58,627 nt of DNA, from contig NZ_SVET01000016.1 in NCBI RefSeq assembly GCF_015057245.1, positions 1 through 58,627 on the forward strand, given 5' to 3'. The stretch is from Pseudobutyrivibrio ruminis (lineage in GTDB: Bacteria > Bacillota > Clostridia > Lachnospirales > Lachnospiraceae). Below, in pieces: positions 16,975 through 25,410 of this stretch. The notes beneath the pieces were generated by a model. The model saw only the letters and a program-made list of their open reading frames with translations, ran no database searches and was not told where the DNA came from. The position numbers were made by a program, and so were the translations under genes. Numbering within the stretch: the stretch's first letter is position 1; each line of letters opens with the position of its first letter.

Positions 16975-17666
16975 TAAAAACTTTCACGCTTTAGTTCGAT
17001 GATGTGACTTTCGGGTAGTAATTCCTCGTCCAACAAAAGTGGTCCAAACGCCGTTCTTTTCAGCTCTAGCACCTGTCTTCCAACTGCAAAAAACATTCTT
17101 TTTACTTGATGAAATTTTCCTTCATGAATTGTTATATAACATGTATTTCCACCTTCATATTTGATGGTAGAAGGTGCTGTTAAGTCTCCTTCACCAATAT
17201 GAACGCCATTTTCAAGTGAATTTATATCTTCAGATGTAAGAGGACCATCCAAAGTAACAAAATACGTTTTATCTACATGTTTTTTTGGGGATAGTAATTC
17301 ATGAGCCAAGGCTCCATCATTTGTGATAAGGAGCAAACCAGTAGTATCTTTATCTAATCTACCAACAGGAGCTAAGCCTTTTGGTGCATCAGGACATTCG
17401 CGGTAAAACAAATCCATTACTGTGGCTTCTTTTTTGTCCTCAGTGGCTGTAATCACTCCTTTAGGTTTGTTCATCATATAGTAGTGGAACTGGGCATAAG
17501 CATAGTCTTTGCCACCATAAGAAATAGTTACACTATTTTCATCTACCTTTGTTTCAGGTTTATTTATTTTTTCTCCGTCAACTAAAATAAGGCCCTTCTT
17601 TAGAAGAGCCTTTACTTCAGACCTGGTTCCGATATTTAATTCAACCAGTAATTTATCTAATCGCAT
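16971..17666 (-). CDS. rsuA: Pseudouridine synthase, RsuA/RluB family
   Basis: 231 residues. It isomerises a uridine in rRNA (16S U516 for RsuA, 23S U2605 for RluB). An N-terminal S4 domain (RLDKLLVELNIGTRSEVKALLKKG, 1-60) and the catalytic domain with the aspartate in VGRLDKDTTGLLL (about residue 104) and the KFHQVKRMFFAVGR C-terminal motif. The length and the KTYFV segment fit RsuA better than RluB. The ATG overlaps the map stop by one base (TGATG); a TTG one codon earlier is possible. Confidence 0.9.
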   Translation of the reverse strand: MRLDKLLVELNIGTRSEVKALLKKGLILVDGEKINKPETKVDENSVTISYGGKDYAYAQFHYYMMNKPKGVITATEDKKEATVMDLFYRECPDAPKGLAPVGRLDKDTTGLLLITNDGALAHELLSPKKHVDKTYFVTLDGPLTSEDINSLENGVHIGEGDLTAPSTIKYEGGNTCYITIHEGKFHQVKRMFFAVGRQVLELKRTAFGPLLLDEELLPESHIIELKRESFY

Positions 17667-18538
17667 CAATATGAAATTACCTCATAGCCTGTTTCTGTTA
17701 CAAGTACCTGATATTCCCACTGAGCAGAAGGCTTACCGTCTAAAGTAGAAACCTCCCAGCCATTGTTAGGGTCAGTTTTGATTTTTTGTGTGCCCATGTT
17801 AATCATTGGCTCAATTGTAAACATGAATCCTGGAACTAATAGTAGTTCTGTGCCAGGAAGCGTGTTGTATCCAACCCATGGATCCTCATGGAACTCCAAG
17901 CCTACACCATGGCCACCGATTTCACGTACAACCTGGTATCCATTTGCATGAGCATGCTCGCAAATAGCAGCACCTACATCGCCAAGGAATCCCCATGGCT
18001 TAACCTGTGCCAAGCCTAAATCGCAGCATTCCTTTGTTACTTCAACCAGCTTCTTTGTCTCTGGATCTACATCGCCAATCATAAACATTCTTGATGAATC
18101 GGAGAAATAACCATCAAGAATTGTAGAACAGTCTACATTTACGATATCTCCACTTTTAAGAATAACATCCTTAGATGGATATCCATGACATACCTGATCA
18201 TTTACAGATGTACATACACTATATGGGAAGCCCTCGTAGTTAAGTGGTGCTGGAATACCTCCCATTTTAATTGTTGTATCGTGTACGATTCTATCAATTT
18301 CAGATGTTGGCATACCTTCGCAGATAGCCTCTGCAACTGCATCAAGACATGCCATATTAATAACTGCAGATTCTTTAATCTTAGCAACCTGCTCTGGTGT
18401 TTTGAGCATATCATGTCTTGGAACCTTGTGGCCCTTAACTGCAAAGCTTTCGATTTTTCTATCCATTGCCTCATGGCACTGCTTGTATTTACGGCCACTG
18501 CCACACCAGCAAGGGTCGTTTCTGTTTAATTTAACCAT
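17666..18538 (-). CDS. map: Type I methionine aminopeptidase with N-terminal SEC-C zinc motif
   Basis: 290 residues. Removes the initiator methionine from nascent proteins. Residues 1-25 carry a SEC-C motif (NDPCWCGSGRKYKQCH) thought to bind zinc and dock to the ribosome. The catalytic domain has the metal-binding aspartates in NVDCSTILDGYFSDSSR, GGHGVGLEFHEDP with the histidine, and FTIEPMIN and EYQVLVTE with the glutamates. The start at 18538 is set by GAAAGG and the SEC-C position. It lies 19 bases after the SurA-like gene and overlaps rsuA by one base. Confidence 0.95.
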   Translation of the reverse strand: MVKLNRNDPCWCGSGRKYKQCHEAMDRKIESFAVKGHKVPRHDMLKTPEQVAKIKESAVINMACLDAVAEAICEGMPTSEIDRIVHDTTIKMGGIPAPLNYEGFPYSVCTSVNDQVCHGYPSKDVILKSGDIVNVDCSTILDGYFSDSSRMFMIGDVDPETKKLVEVTKECCDLGLAQVKPWGFLGDVGAAICEHAHANGYQVVREIGGHGVGLEFHEDPWVGYNTLPGTELLLVPGFMFTIEPMINMGTQKIKTDPNNGWEVSTLDGKPSAQWEYQVLVTETGYEVISY

Positions 18539-18557
18539 TTCTATTGCCTTTCTTCTT

Positions 18558-19268
18558 TTATTTCTTTTTCTTGTCCTCATCAGTTAATCCATTAATATAA
18601 TTAAGCTTACCGTGGGATAATGTTATATCACCAAGTACCAGTCTGTCCCATAGTTTGTCATTTGTTTTGACCTGGTGTTGCTCCATTATCTGCTGATAAT
18701 AGTATCCATCATACTTGTAGGCAGCCTGACTAGGGCCAAGCTCCTCTGCCAAATAGTTCTGATATTTTTCAGCTATGGCTGCAAGTCTGATTTGTTCGTT
18801 GATAGTTTCTTCTGAACATGGAAGCTTTTCCCATTGAATATCAAGCAAGTCTTCCCAAAAATCTGTAATTCGATATTCCAGTTCCTGCTCTTCCTCGTCT
18901 GTAAGGGTATCCATGCCCTCCGCCACTGCCATCTGATAAAAAAGATGGTCATGCACAGCCATCCCCAGCACAACCTCCTTCGCCTCCAGTTGGATAAAGG
19001 TATCGTTTGTGTGAAGATTCCAGTAATCCTTGGTGTAATCAGGATTATAGATTCTAGCCTGCTCTTCTATCTTACCTTCTTCGTAGAGGATATAAAAAGC
19101 CAAATCTTGGAATGTGATTTCCTCTGAATCAACGGTAACCGCTGTATCCTCAAGATGCTCCTGATAGTCCAGCTTTGCTCTGTTGTTTCCCATAGTAAGA
19201 AGTGCGTAGACCATTACAGCTACGCACAGAATTAACACTATAGGTTTTACGAGTTTATTGATTCTCAT
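18558..19268 (-). CDS. Single-pass membrane protein, SurA/PrsA N-domain-like
   Basis: 236 residues. One N-terminal transmembrane segment (about 7-27, PIVLILCVAVMVYALL), then an extracytoplasmic helical region. The part AVTVDSEEITFQDLAFYILYEE and the helices after it look like the chaperone-like N domain of SurA/PrsA peptidyl-prolyl isomerases, but no PpiC/rotamase domain follows. It could be a holdase for secreted proteins or a partner of the wall hydrolase whose stop codon it overlaps (ATGA, 4 bases). The start at 19268 has AAGGG upstream. Function inferred from fold resemblance only. Confidence 0.55.
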   Translation of the reverse strand: MRINKLVKPIVLILCVAVMVYALLTMGNNRAKLDYQEHLEDTAVTVDSEEITFQDLAFYILYEEGKIEEQARIYNPDYTKDYWNLHTNDTFIQLEAKEVVLGMAVHDHLFYQMAVAEGMDTLTDEEEQELEYRITDFWEDLLDIQWEKLPCSEETINEQIRLAAIAEKYQNYLAEELGPSQAAYKYDGYYYQQIMEQHQVKTNDKLWDRLVLGDITLSHGKLNYINGLTDEDKKKK

Positions 19269-20368
19269 AGTACCCTTCGTATAGTAATTATTGAATGGCA
19301 ATTAACTGATCGGTAATTAGTAATACCTGTAGCAGTACTTTGTGCTTCCACAATTGTACCTCCACCTTGGTATATTGCTACGTGTCCTGGGTAGCAAACT
19401 ATATCACCGGGTTGCATATAATTATAACTAACTTCTTGACCCACACTCCTAAATGAACCAGAAGTCATTCGCGAACCATAAGTAACGCCAAAGTTGGCTA
19501 ATACCTGCTGAACAAAACCTGAACAGTCACATCCATTTGTAAGGGAATTACCTCCCCATACATAGGCATTTCCAACGAATTGGTTTGCATATGAAACAAC
19601 ACTGGAACCGCTAATGCCAGTAGCGTAACCAGGATTCAAGTCTCCATTAACATTGTAACTTGAACTTGCTGAAGTGTTGGCACCACCGGATGTGTTGCCA
19701 TTTGCTGCCGCTGCAGCTGCTGCTCTTGCTGCTGCAAGTGCCGCTTCTCTTGCTGCTATTTCCTTTGCTTCCTTCAGTTCTTCATCCAAATCATCCATCT
19801 CACCCTGCTTTTCACTAATCATAGTTTCAAGGGCTGATTCCTGAGTTGCTAATTCTGATTTGGAAGCTTCCAAACCTGCCTTTTCCTCATCAAGGGCAGT
19901 TGCCAATTCCTCGATTTCGGCTTGTGTAGCTTCGAACTGCTCAAGCTTTTCTCTATCATAGTCGTAAACGCTGCTTGCGTATTCTAGTCTATTTAAAAAC
20001 TGGCTTATGGAACCAGACTCAAGTAACATTTCAAAAACGCTAGGTTCCTCAGTCTCATACATGTATTTGATTCTGAGCTTCATAGCTTCGTACTGCTCAT
20101 CCCTTGCATCCTGCGCTTCCTGCAAGGCTGCTGCTGTTTCTTCTATTTCTGCTTCTGTATCTGAAATGGCTGTTTCTATTTCTGTAATCTGACTAACTAA
20201 TTCGTATAAATCAGAATCCAATGTGTCGATTTCATCCTGTAAAGCATCCTGCTCCGCCTCGATTTCCGAAACAGAACGTACCGCTTTAGAAATAATTGAA
20301 TCTGATGCAAGAAGACAGCCTATAAGGGCTACTCCCAAAACAGACTTAAATATTTTTTTGTATTTCAT
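19265..20368 (-). CDS. Peptidoglycan hydrolase, coiled coil plus NlpC/P60 domain
   Basis: 367 residues. A signal peptide (residues 1-29, FKSVLGVALIGCLLASDSI) is followed by a long coiled coil (about 33-215, repeated heptads of E/L/Q/A), an alanine-rich and glycine/serine linker, and a C-terminal NlpC/P60 domain (about 260-367) with the catalytic cysteine in GCDCSGFVQQ, the histidine in YPGHVAIY and a following polar residue. The layout matches the CwlO/PcsB type of secreted gamma-D-glutamyl-diamino acid endopeptidase, in which FtsEX or another partner controls the coiled coil. GGAG lies nine bases before the ATG. First gene of a four-gene coupled run. Confidence 0.92.
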   Translation of the reverse strand: MKYKKIFKSVLGVALIGCLLASDSIISKAVRSVSEIEAEQDALQDEIDTLDSDLYELVSQITEIETAISDTEAEIEETAAALQEAQDARDEQYEAMKLRIKYMYETEEPSVFEMLLESGSISQFLNRLEYASSVYDYDREKLEQFEATQAEIEELATALDEEKAGLEASKSELATQESALETMISEKQGEMDDLDEELKEAKEIAAREAALAAARAAAAAAANGNTSGGANTSASSSYNVNGDLNPGYATGISGSSVVSYANQFVGNAYVWGGNSLTNGCDCSGFVQQVLANFGVTYGSRMTSGSFRSVGQEVSYNYMQPGDIVCYPGHVAIYQGGGTIVEAQSTATGITNYRSVNCHSIITIRRVL

Positions 20369-20499
20369 AAACACTATCTCCAAAAACCTGAGCCTTAGGC
20401 CCAATATCTAGTGCAAATTCTCATAATCTCTCCACATTATGATACAAGTTACAAGCCCAGTTTTCAATAATTTTACACAACTATTCAGATATCCTTCAC

Positions 20500-20537
20500 A
20501 AAAAAACAAAAAAGAACCGCCGGAATAATCCGACGGT
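20500..20537 (-). terminator. Terminator of veg
   Basis: The stem ACCGCCGGA/TCCGACGGT (20516-20537, one mismatch) is followed on the minus strand by TTCTTTTTTGTTTTTTT. It is about 40 bases after the veg stop codon and isolates veg from the NlpC/P60 operon. Confidence 0.85.
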
Positions 20538-20577
20538 CCTACCAAATCCATATTTAGTTGTAACTAGCAAGCCAAGC

Positions 20578-20817
20578 TTAGCAAAGTTTCATGCGAATCT
20601 CTTTAGTAATAATATCTGTATAACTGAAAGAAAGTAACTGTGATGGGCTTGTTTCTGTGTCGTCAACTAAGATAGTGAATACACTAGGATAAGCCTCCTG
20701 TATAACACCCTGCTGGATGTCTACCTTATTACGTCCTCTGTCTAACTGAATTACAACTCTACTACCGCACTGCGATCTAACCGATTCACGTACTTTGTCA
20801 AAGTCCTCGCGTTCCAT
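20578..20817 (-). CDS. veg: Veg protein
   Basis: 79 residues, matching B. subtilis Veg (86). The pattern GSRVVIQLDRGRNKVDIQQGVIQEAYPSVFTI and LLSFSYTDIITKEI is the family hallmark (former DUF1021): a small Sm-like beta-barrel protein. In B. subtilis it stimulates biofilm matrix genes and is very strongly transcribed. The start at 20817 follows GGGGGAGG; the frame is open further upstream but overlaps the promoter. Monocistronic, with a strong promoter and terminator. Confidence 0.92.
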   Translation of the reverse strand: MEREDFDKVRESVRSQCGSRVVIQLDRGRNKVDIQQGVIQEAYPSVFTILVDDTETSPSQLLSFSYTDIITKEIRMKLC

Positions 20818-20879
20818 GATGTCCTCCCCCTTTTCTAGCATTTGAGTATTTAATGATATACTCTTATGTCGTTGGGGCC

Positions 20880-20908
20880 ATTTTATCACTTTTTGTGAAT
20901 TTTGTCAA
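20880..20908 (-). promoter_or_regulatory. Strong sigma-A promoter of veg
   Basis: On the minus strand, TTGACA, a 17-base spacer and TAAAAT, followed by a leader of about 55 bases. The spacer contains the 13-mer TCACTTTTTGTGA (written on the plus strand), which also occurs on the plsC side. Confidence 0.85.
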
Positions 20909-21035
20909 AAAGTACGGCCGTTTTTTTGAATAATTATTATAAAAAACTCCTGAACCACTTACTATCATCACCATTTTACGCCAAATTAAATTTAGATATA
21001 ACTGATAGTTTATTAATACCATTCACTTTTTGTGA
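20886..21035. repeat. Paired 13-base palindromes in the veg/plsC divergent region
   Basis: TCACTTTTTGTGA occurs exactly at 20886-20898 (inside the veg -35/-10 spacer) and at 21023-21035 (23 bases upstream of the plsC -35). Each is a TCAC-N5-GTGA dyad, the format of a repressor or activator site. The remaining 320-base gene-free stretch 20818-21138 holds only these sites and the two promoters. Confidence 0.6.
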
Positions 21036-21057
21036 GTAATTATTCATTTCCTCTACA

Positions 21058-21086
21058 TTGATAATTAATATTAGCTATTCTATAAT
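21058..21086 (+). promoter_or_regulatory. Sigma-A promoter of plsC
   Basis: TTGATA (21058-21063), 17-base spacer, TATAAT (21081-21086). The ATG of plsC follows after about 45 transcribed bases. Confidence 0.8.
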
Positions 21087-21138
21087 ATAAATATTCGGAG
21101 AAAATATCTGAATAATACATCAAAATATGGAGGACTCT

Positions 21139-21870
21139 ATGATTAGAACCATAATAACTGTAGCTTTCGTTGTTATATTCCTAATTTGCAGTATTCCAAT
21201 CTGGCTAATTCTTCTTATCTTAGGTTTGTTCAATAAACCAGCCAAAGATAAAATTGCTTACAACATTGTAGCTTGGGCATTTGGCGTAGTTGCATTCTTA
21301 GCCGGAGTAAAATACGAAGTAAAAGGACTTGAGAATATTCCAAAGGACAAAGCAGTACTTTTCATTGGTAACCATCAAAGCTTTTTCGATGTAGTACTTG
21401 GTTATCACCTTTGCCCAGCAGTCACTGGTTTCCTTTCAAAGAAAACTTTTGAAAAGGTACCACTTTTAAATGTTTGGATGTACATGAATTATTGCCTATT
21501 CCTTACACGAACAGATCCTAGACAGGATTTAAAGCTTATTATAAAAGCTCAGGAATACATTAAATCTGGCATTTCAATGTTTGTTTTCCCTGAGGGTACT
21601 CGTTCAAAGACTGGCGAGATGTCTGAATTCCACGAAGCAAGCTTTAAGATTGCTACAAAAACTGGTTGTCCTATCGTACCAGTAGCTTTCACAAACACAA
21701 GAGAAGTTTTCGAGACACATCTTCCTCGTTTAAAGAAAACTCACGTTATCGTTACTTTCTGCCCTGCAATTGACACTACAGCACTTGAGGGCGACAACAA
21801 AAAGAAACCTGGCGCATACGTAAGAGGAATTCTTGAGGAACAATTAAAAAAGGACGCAACATTAATCTAA
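21139..21870 (+). CDS. plsC: 1-acyl-sn-glycerol-3-phosphate acyltransferase
   Basis: 243 residues. Transfers an acyl group to lysophosphatidic acid to make phosphatidic acid at the inner face of the membrane. One hydrophobic N-terminal segment (about 3-30), then the acyltransferase motifs NHQSFFD (the HX4D catalytic pair, about 74-80), a KVPL motif, FPEGTRSKTG (about 148-157) and the proline in GCPIVPVAF. The start at 21139 is set by GGAGG five bases upstream; a frame ATG four codons earlier lies inside the ribosome binding site. Monocistronic, between a clear promoter and terminator. Confidence 0.93.
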   Translation: MIRTIITVAFVVIFLICSIPIWLILLILGLFNKPAKDKIAYNIVAWAFGVVAFLAGVKYEVKGLENIPKDKAVLFIGNHQSFFDVVLGYHLCPAVTGFLSKKTFEKVPLLNVWMYMNYCLFLTRTDPRQDLKLIIKAQEYIKSGISMFVFPEGTRSKTGEMSEFHEASFKIATKTGCPIVPVAFTNTREVFETHLPRLKKTHVIVTFCPAIDTTALEGDNKKKPGAYVRGILEEQLKKDATLI

Positions 21871-21874
21871 AACA

Positions 21875-21900
21875 AAAGGCACCTCATATGAGGTGCCTTT
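21875..21900. terminator. Bidirectional terminator between plsC and murF
   Basis: Perfect 12-bp inverted repeat AAAGGCACCTCA/TGAGGTGCCTTT with a 2-base loop. T-rich runs on both strands serve the convergent plsC and murF genes. Confidence 0.85.
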
Positions 21901-21905
21901 AATAT

Positions 21906-23285
21906 TTATGCCAATCTTTCTTTTAACGCTTCAACTACTTTTGTAAAGTTCATAAAGTGTGATGCCTTTACTAAAATGGTATCTCCACCGCGGATGATAG
22001 GAAGTAAATCCTCAAGCATAACATCCACATCAGTATAATGATGAGCCATGCAAGAGCTATTCTTCTGAGATAATGATTTATTAATCTCTTCTGATAAATC
22101 TCCTACAGTGAATACATATCCAATATGATTATCCTCAAGAGCCTGTCCAATTTCATAATGAAGCTCACGCTCATCCTGTCCAAGCTCTCCCATATCACCA
22201 AGGACTGCAATTGTTCTGCCTGTAGCCTTTCCAAGGACCTCGATAGAAGCCTTCATTGATACAGGGTTTGCATTGTAGCAATCATCGATGATATTGATAT
22301 CACGAATAGTGATAATGTTGTTTCTACCGGCAATTGTTTCAGCCTTTGATAAGCCTTTTGCAATCTCCTGAATTGTAAGACCAAGCTCTTTTCCAACAGC
22401 AGCTGCTGCAAGACCATTCATAACGTTATGGCTGCCTGGCAATGGAATTGTAACATCGATATGTTCATCATCCATATTGAGAGTAGCATCTGTTCCAGTA
22501 AGACCATTTGGCTTTACGTCAGTGGCATTGATTTGCTGACCGTTTAGACCATAGAAAATCTTTCTAAGCCCAAGTGTGTCGGCATTAATTAGCTTGTCAT
22601 CATCACCATTAAGGATAACAAGACCATTCTTTGGCATGTGTTCAAATACCTCTGTCTTTGCCTGAAGAATACCGTCTCTAGACTTTAAAAACTCCAAATG
22701 ACACTGGCCAATATTTGTCATAACAACAATGTCTGGCTTTGCAATATCGCCAAGACGATGCATTTCTCCAAAATCAGATATTCCCATTTCAACAACTGCG
22801 ACCTGATGATTATCTCTTATTCTGCAGATTGTAAGTGGAAGACCGATTTCGTTGTTGAAGTTACCCTCAGTCTTTAAAACAGAAAACTTTGTTTCAAGAA
22901 CTGATGTAATCATTTCTTTTGTACTAGTCTTTCCTACACTACCAATAACACCAACTACTGGAATAGAAAGCTCCATTCTGTACGCTGTCGCAATTTGCTT
23001 AAGTGCAAGCTTTGTATCCTGAACCTGAATATATGGTCCGCTAGGATTATCAAGCTCTTTTTCAGACAATGATGCTAACGCACCCTTTGAAAATGCATCC
23101 TCTATGAAATCATGTCCATCTACACGAGCACCAACCATAGGAATGAAAAGGAAATCCTTTTCAACCTTACGATTATCATTTACAGCTCCTGCTATTTCTT
23201 GATTTTTTGCTGCTTCACAACCTGGTACTAAAACCAATTTTCCATTTGTAACTTCGGCAATCCTTGCCAATGTCATGTTCTTCAT
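21906..23285 (-). CDS. murF: UDP-N-acetylmuramoyl-tripeptide-D-alanyl-D-alanine ligase
   Basis: 459 residues, normal MurF length. Adds D-Ala-D-Ala to the UDP-MurNAc-tripeptide. An N-terminal uridine-binding domain (1-95), the ATP site GVIGSVGKTSTKEM (about 110-123), NNEIGLPLTI, VEMGISDFGEMH, and the C-terminal domain with DDCYNANPVSMKASIEVL and VLGDMGELG. The gene follows ddl by 24 bases, so the enzyme that makes D-Ala-D-Ala and the one that uses it are cotranscribed. A GTG three codons upstream is an alternative start. Confidence 0.96.
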   Translation of the reverse strand: MKNMTLARIAEVTNGKLVLVPGCEAAKNQEIAGAVNDNRKVEKDFLFIPMVGARVDGHDFIEDAFSKGALASLSEKELDNPSGPYIQVQDTKLALKQIATAYRMELSIPVVGVIGSVGKTSTKEMITSVLETKFSVLKTEGNFNNEIGLPLTICRIRDNHQVAVVEMGISDFGEMHRLGDIAKPDIVVMTNIGQCHLEFLKSRDGILQAKTEVFEHMPKNGLVILNGDDDKLINADTLGLRKIFYGLNGQQINATDVKPNGLTGTDATLNMDDEHIDVTIPLPGSHNVMNGLAAAAVGKELGLTIQEIAKGLSKAETIAGRNNIITIRDINIIDDCYNANPVSMKASIEVLGKATGRTIAVLGDMGELGQDERELHYEIGQALEDNHIGYVFTVGDLSEEINKSLSQKNSSCMAHHYTDVDVMLEDLLPIIRGGDTILVKASHFMNFTKVVEALKERLA

Positions 23286-23309
23286 AAATATCACTCTTAC
23301 TTCTATATC

Positions 23310-24350
23310 TTAGTATTTCTTTAAAGACACCTTAATCAAATGCTCGCATAAATCTTCGAAATCCATTCCAATAACCTTTGCTTCCTGTGGAAGTAAGCTT
23401 GTTGGTGTCATTCCTGGAAGTGTGTTTGCCTCAAGACAGTAGATGTTTTCGTCTTCATCCATCATAAAGTCCATACGTGCATATGTTGTAAGTCCAAGTG
23501 CCTTGAATGCCATCTCGGCGTATTTCTTCATGGCCTGAGTAGCTTTCTCGCTAATATCTGCTGGGCATGTCTCTACTGCAGAACCAGCTGCATATTTATT
23601 TTTGTAATCGTAGAATCCCTGCTTTGGTGCGATTTCGATAACAGGAAGTGCCTTGCCTTCCATAACACCATCAGAGAACTCACGTCCCTTAATGAACTGC
23701 TCAATTACAACTTCATCTTCCCATTCAAATGCTGCATCTAAAGCTGCATCTAAATCCTCTGACTTTTCTACGATTGTAACTCCAATGGAAGAACCACCGC
23801 AGTTTGGCTTAACGATGCAAGGGAATTTATCAAACTTGAATCCCTTTCTGTTTGCCTTTTTAAGAGATGTACCAACTGGTGTAGGAACTCCTGCTCTGTT
23901 GAAGAATTCCTTTGTCATCTGCTTATCCATAGCTATGGCACTTGAAATGTAATCATTTCCTGTGTATTTGATTCCATATAAATCAAAGGCAGCCTGAACC
24001 TTGCCGCTTTCGCCATCTCCGCCATGAAGCGCCATAAATACAATATCAGCCTTCTGACAAATCTTTATAACGTTTGGTCCGAAAAAGCTTGGACTTTGAT
24101 CTGCTCTGCTTTTGATGATTGCATTGATATCTGGTGCCTCTGATGGGATAGTTTCAACCTTAACTGAATTGTTGATGCTGTCCTCGAAAATATCTGTGAT
24201 ATCACACTCTGCATCAGAATATCCCATGAAAACATCAAGTACTAATGCTCTATGTCCTCTGGCTCTAAGTGCCTCTGCAACCATTGAACCAGATTTAAAA
24301 GATACGTCACGCTCAGAGCTAAGTCCGCCTGCTAAAACTACTATATCCAT
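23310..24350 (-). CDS. ddl: D-alanine-D-alanine ligase
   Basis: 346 residues. ATP-dependent ligation of two D-alanines. An N-terminal domain with VLAGGLSSERDVSFKSG, the ATP-grasp centre with KPNCGGSSIGVT (about 181-192), EVVIEQFIKGREFSDGV, and the C-terminal metal and substrate loop YARMDFMMDEDENIYCLEANTLPGMT. The Ser-Tyr catalytic pair region is present with an asparagine/serine pattern of the standard D-Ala type and no sign of a D-Lac/D-Ser change, although this cannot be decided by eye. AGAGG precedes the ATG. First gene of the ddl-murF pair. Confidence 0.95.
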   Translation of the reverse strand: MDIVVLAGGLSSERDVSFKSGSMVAEALRARGHRALVLDVFMGYSDAECDITDIFEDSINNSVKVETIPSEAPDINAIIKSRADQSPSFFGPNVIKICQKADIVFMALHGGDGESGKVQAAFDLYGIKYTGNDYISSAIAMDKQMTKEFFNRAGVPTPVGTSLKKANRKGFKFDKFPCIVKPNCGGSSIGVTIVEKSEDLDAALDAAFEWEDEVVIEQFIKGREFSDGVMEGKALPVIEIAPKQGFYDYKNKYAAGSAVETCPADISEKATQAMKKYAEMAFKALGLTTYARMDFMMDEDENIYCLEANTLPGMTPTSLLPQEAKVIGMDFEDLCEHLIKVSLKKY

Positions 24351-24437
24351 AATATATCCTCTTTAAAAATGTTTTTTCCGAACCACATTATACGTTTTTT
24401 CTTTCAATATATAAAGCCACTTTTTTATTTATCTACT

Positions 24438-25316
24438 TTATTGGTCTGTTATGGTGTAATACTTATTAAAATAATTTATCATAGCTGCCGCCGCTTCAAA
24501 GAAGTCATTTATTATTTTCTCACCCTCAGTATTTCCCATTTCTTTAAACAATTCTTGTTGCAGACACATAACCTGGAAGAACACTCTTCCATCTATGTTT
24601 TTTATAGCTTTTGAAAAAATATATCCAATACACTTTTCCGCTTTCATATAGTCATGCTTTGCTATAAGTAGTTTAGCTAAACCAGCTGAAACAGAATTAC
24701 GTCTTTTTCTATAATAATCAGTGTTGTCGTTAAAACCATTATTTAACAATAACTCATACAGCTCCTGGGCTTTTTCCAAATAGCCCGTCTCCAGAAGTGC
24801 GTTAGCTTTCAGATAAATACCAAAATGCTCTAGTTTCGTAAAATGCTGGCCTGTCAGCATATCCGATTTCTCCGTCCCATGATTTGTAGGAAACAGTTCC
24901 TCTATTCGCTCAATAAACTCCTCCTTATCCATTCCACTCTTCAGCATGTAAACCAAATCGCTGAGCAACACATATTTCTGATGCTCCTCGTTTTCGTGAT
25001 CCATATACTTCTTAAACTTCTCTAATTTCTTCTCTATTGTCTTTTTCCCCTTAGTATTTAAGGCCGAAATAAGTTCCTCCTTAACTTTTTGAAATTCCAG
25101 GTTCTCATCCATTGTCAGTTCATGATAATCAACACCATTTACCTCGAACTCAACGCAAATTTTGTCAAATGTCTTTACACTAGGACAAGTCTTTCCTGTT
25201 TCGATTCCAGAAAGGGTTGAAGGTGCACATTTCAGTTTCCACGCCATGGTTTCTTGACTCCAACCATTAGACTTTCTGTAGCTGTGCATATTTCTTCCTA
25301 AATTCTTCAATACCAT
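24438..25316 (-). CDS. XRE-family regulator with a C-terminal helical repeat domain
   Basis: 292 residues. An N-terminal helix-turn-helix of the Cro/C1 type (about 5-60: GRNMHSYRKSNGWSQETMAW then APSTLSGIETGKTCPSVKTF), followed by a long all-helical region with TPR-like spacing (ALLETGYLEKAQELYELLL, LAKLLIAKHDYMKAEKC). The format resembles Rgg/PlcR/MutR-type regulators that bind short peptides, but no peptide gene is adjacent. Its AGGAGG ribosome binding site lies inside one arm of a 12-bp perfect inverted repeat immediately upstream, so expression is likely controlled at the RNA level. Located between hpf and ddl. Confidence 0.75.
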   Translation of the reverse strand: MVLKNLGRNMHSYRKSNGWSQETMAWKLKCAPSTLSGIETGKTCPSVKTFDKICVEFEVNGVDYHELTMDENLEFQKVKEELISALNTKGKKTIEKKLEKFKKYMDHENEEHQKYVLLSDLVYMLKSGMDKEEFIERIEELFPTNHGTEKSDMLTGQHFTKLEHFGIYLKANALLETGYLEKAQELYELLLNNGFNDNTDYYRKRRNSVSAGLAKLLIAKHDYMKAEKCIGYIFSKAIKNIDGRVFFQVMCLQQELFKEMGNTEGEKIINDFFEAAAAMINYFNKYYTITDQ

Positions 25317-25321
25317 AAAAA

Positions 25322-25375
25322 TAACCTCCTGATATATCTTTCTCACAAAGCGGAGATTATATAATCAGGAGGTTA
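25322..25375 (-). promoter_or_regulatory. Hairpin hiding the XRE ribosome binding site / attenuator
   Basis: Perfect 12-base arms (25322-25333 and 25364-25375, on the minus strand TAACCTCCTGAT and ATCAGGAGGTTA) around a 30-base loop. The 3' arm contains the AGGAGG of the XRE gene, and T5 follows the stem directly, so the structure can act as both a ribosome-binding-site lock and an intrinsic terminator after hpf. The effect is inferred. Confidence 0.75.
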
Positions 25376-25410
25376 AAATTCCTTGAAAATTTTATTATAA
25401 AATTGCGAAT

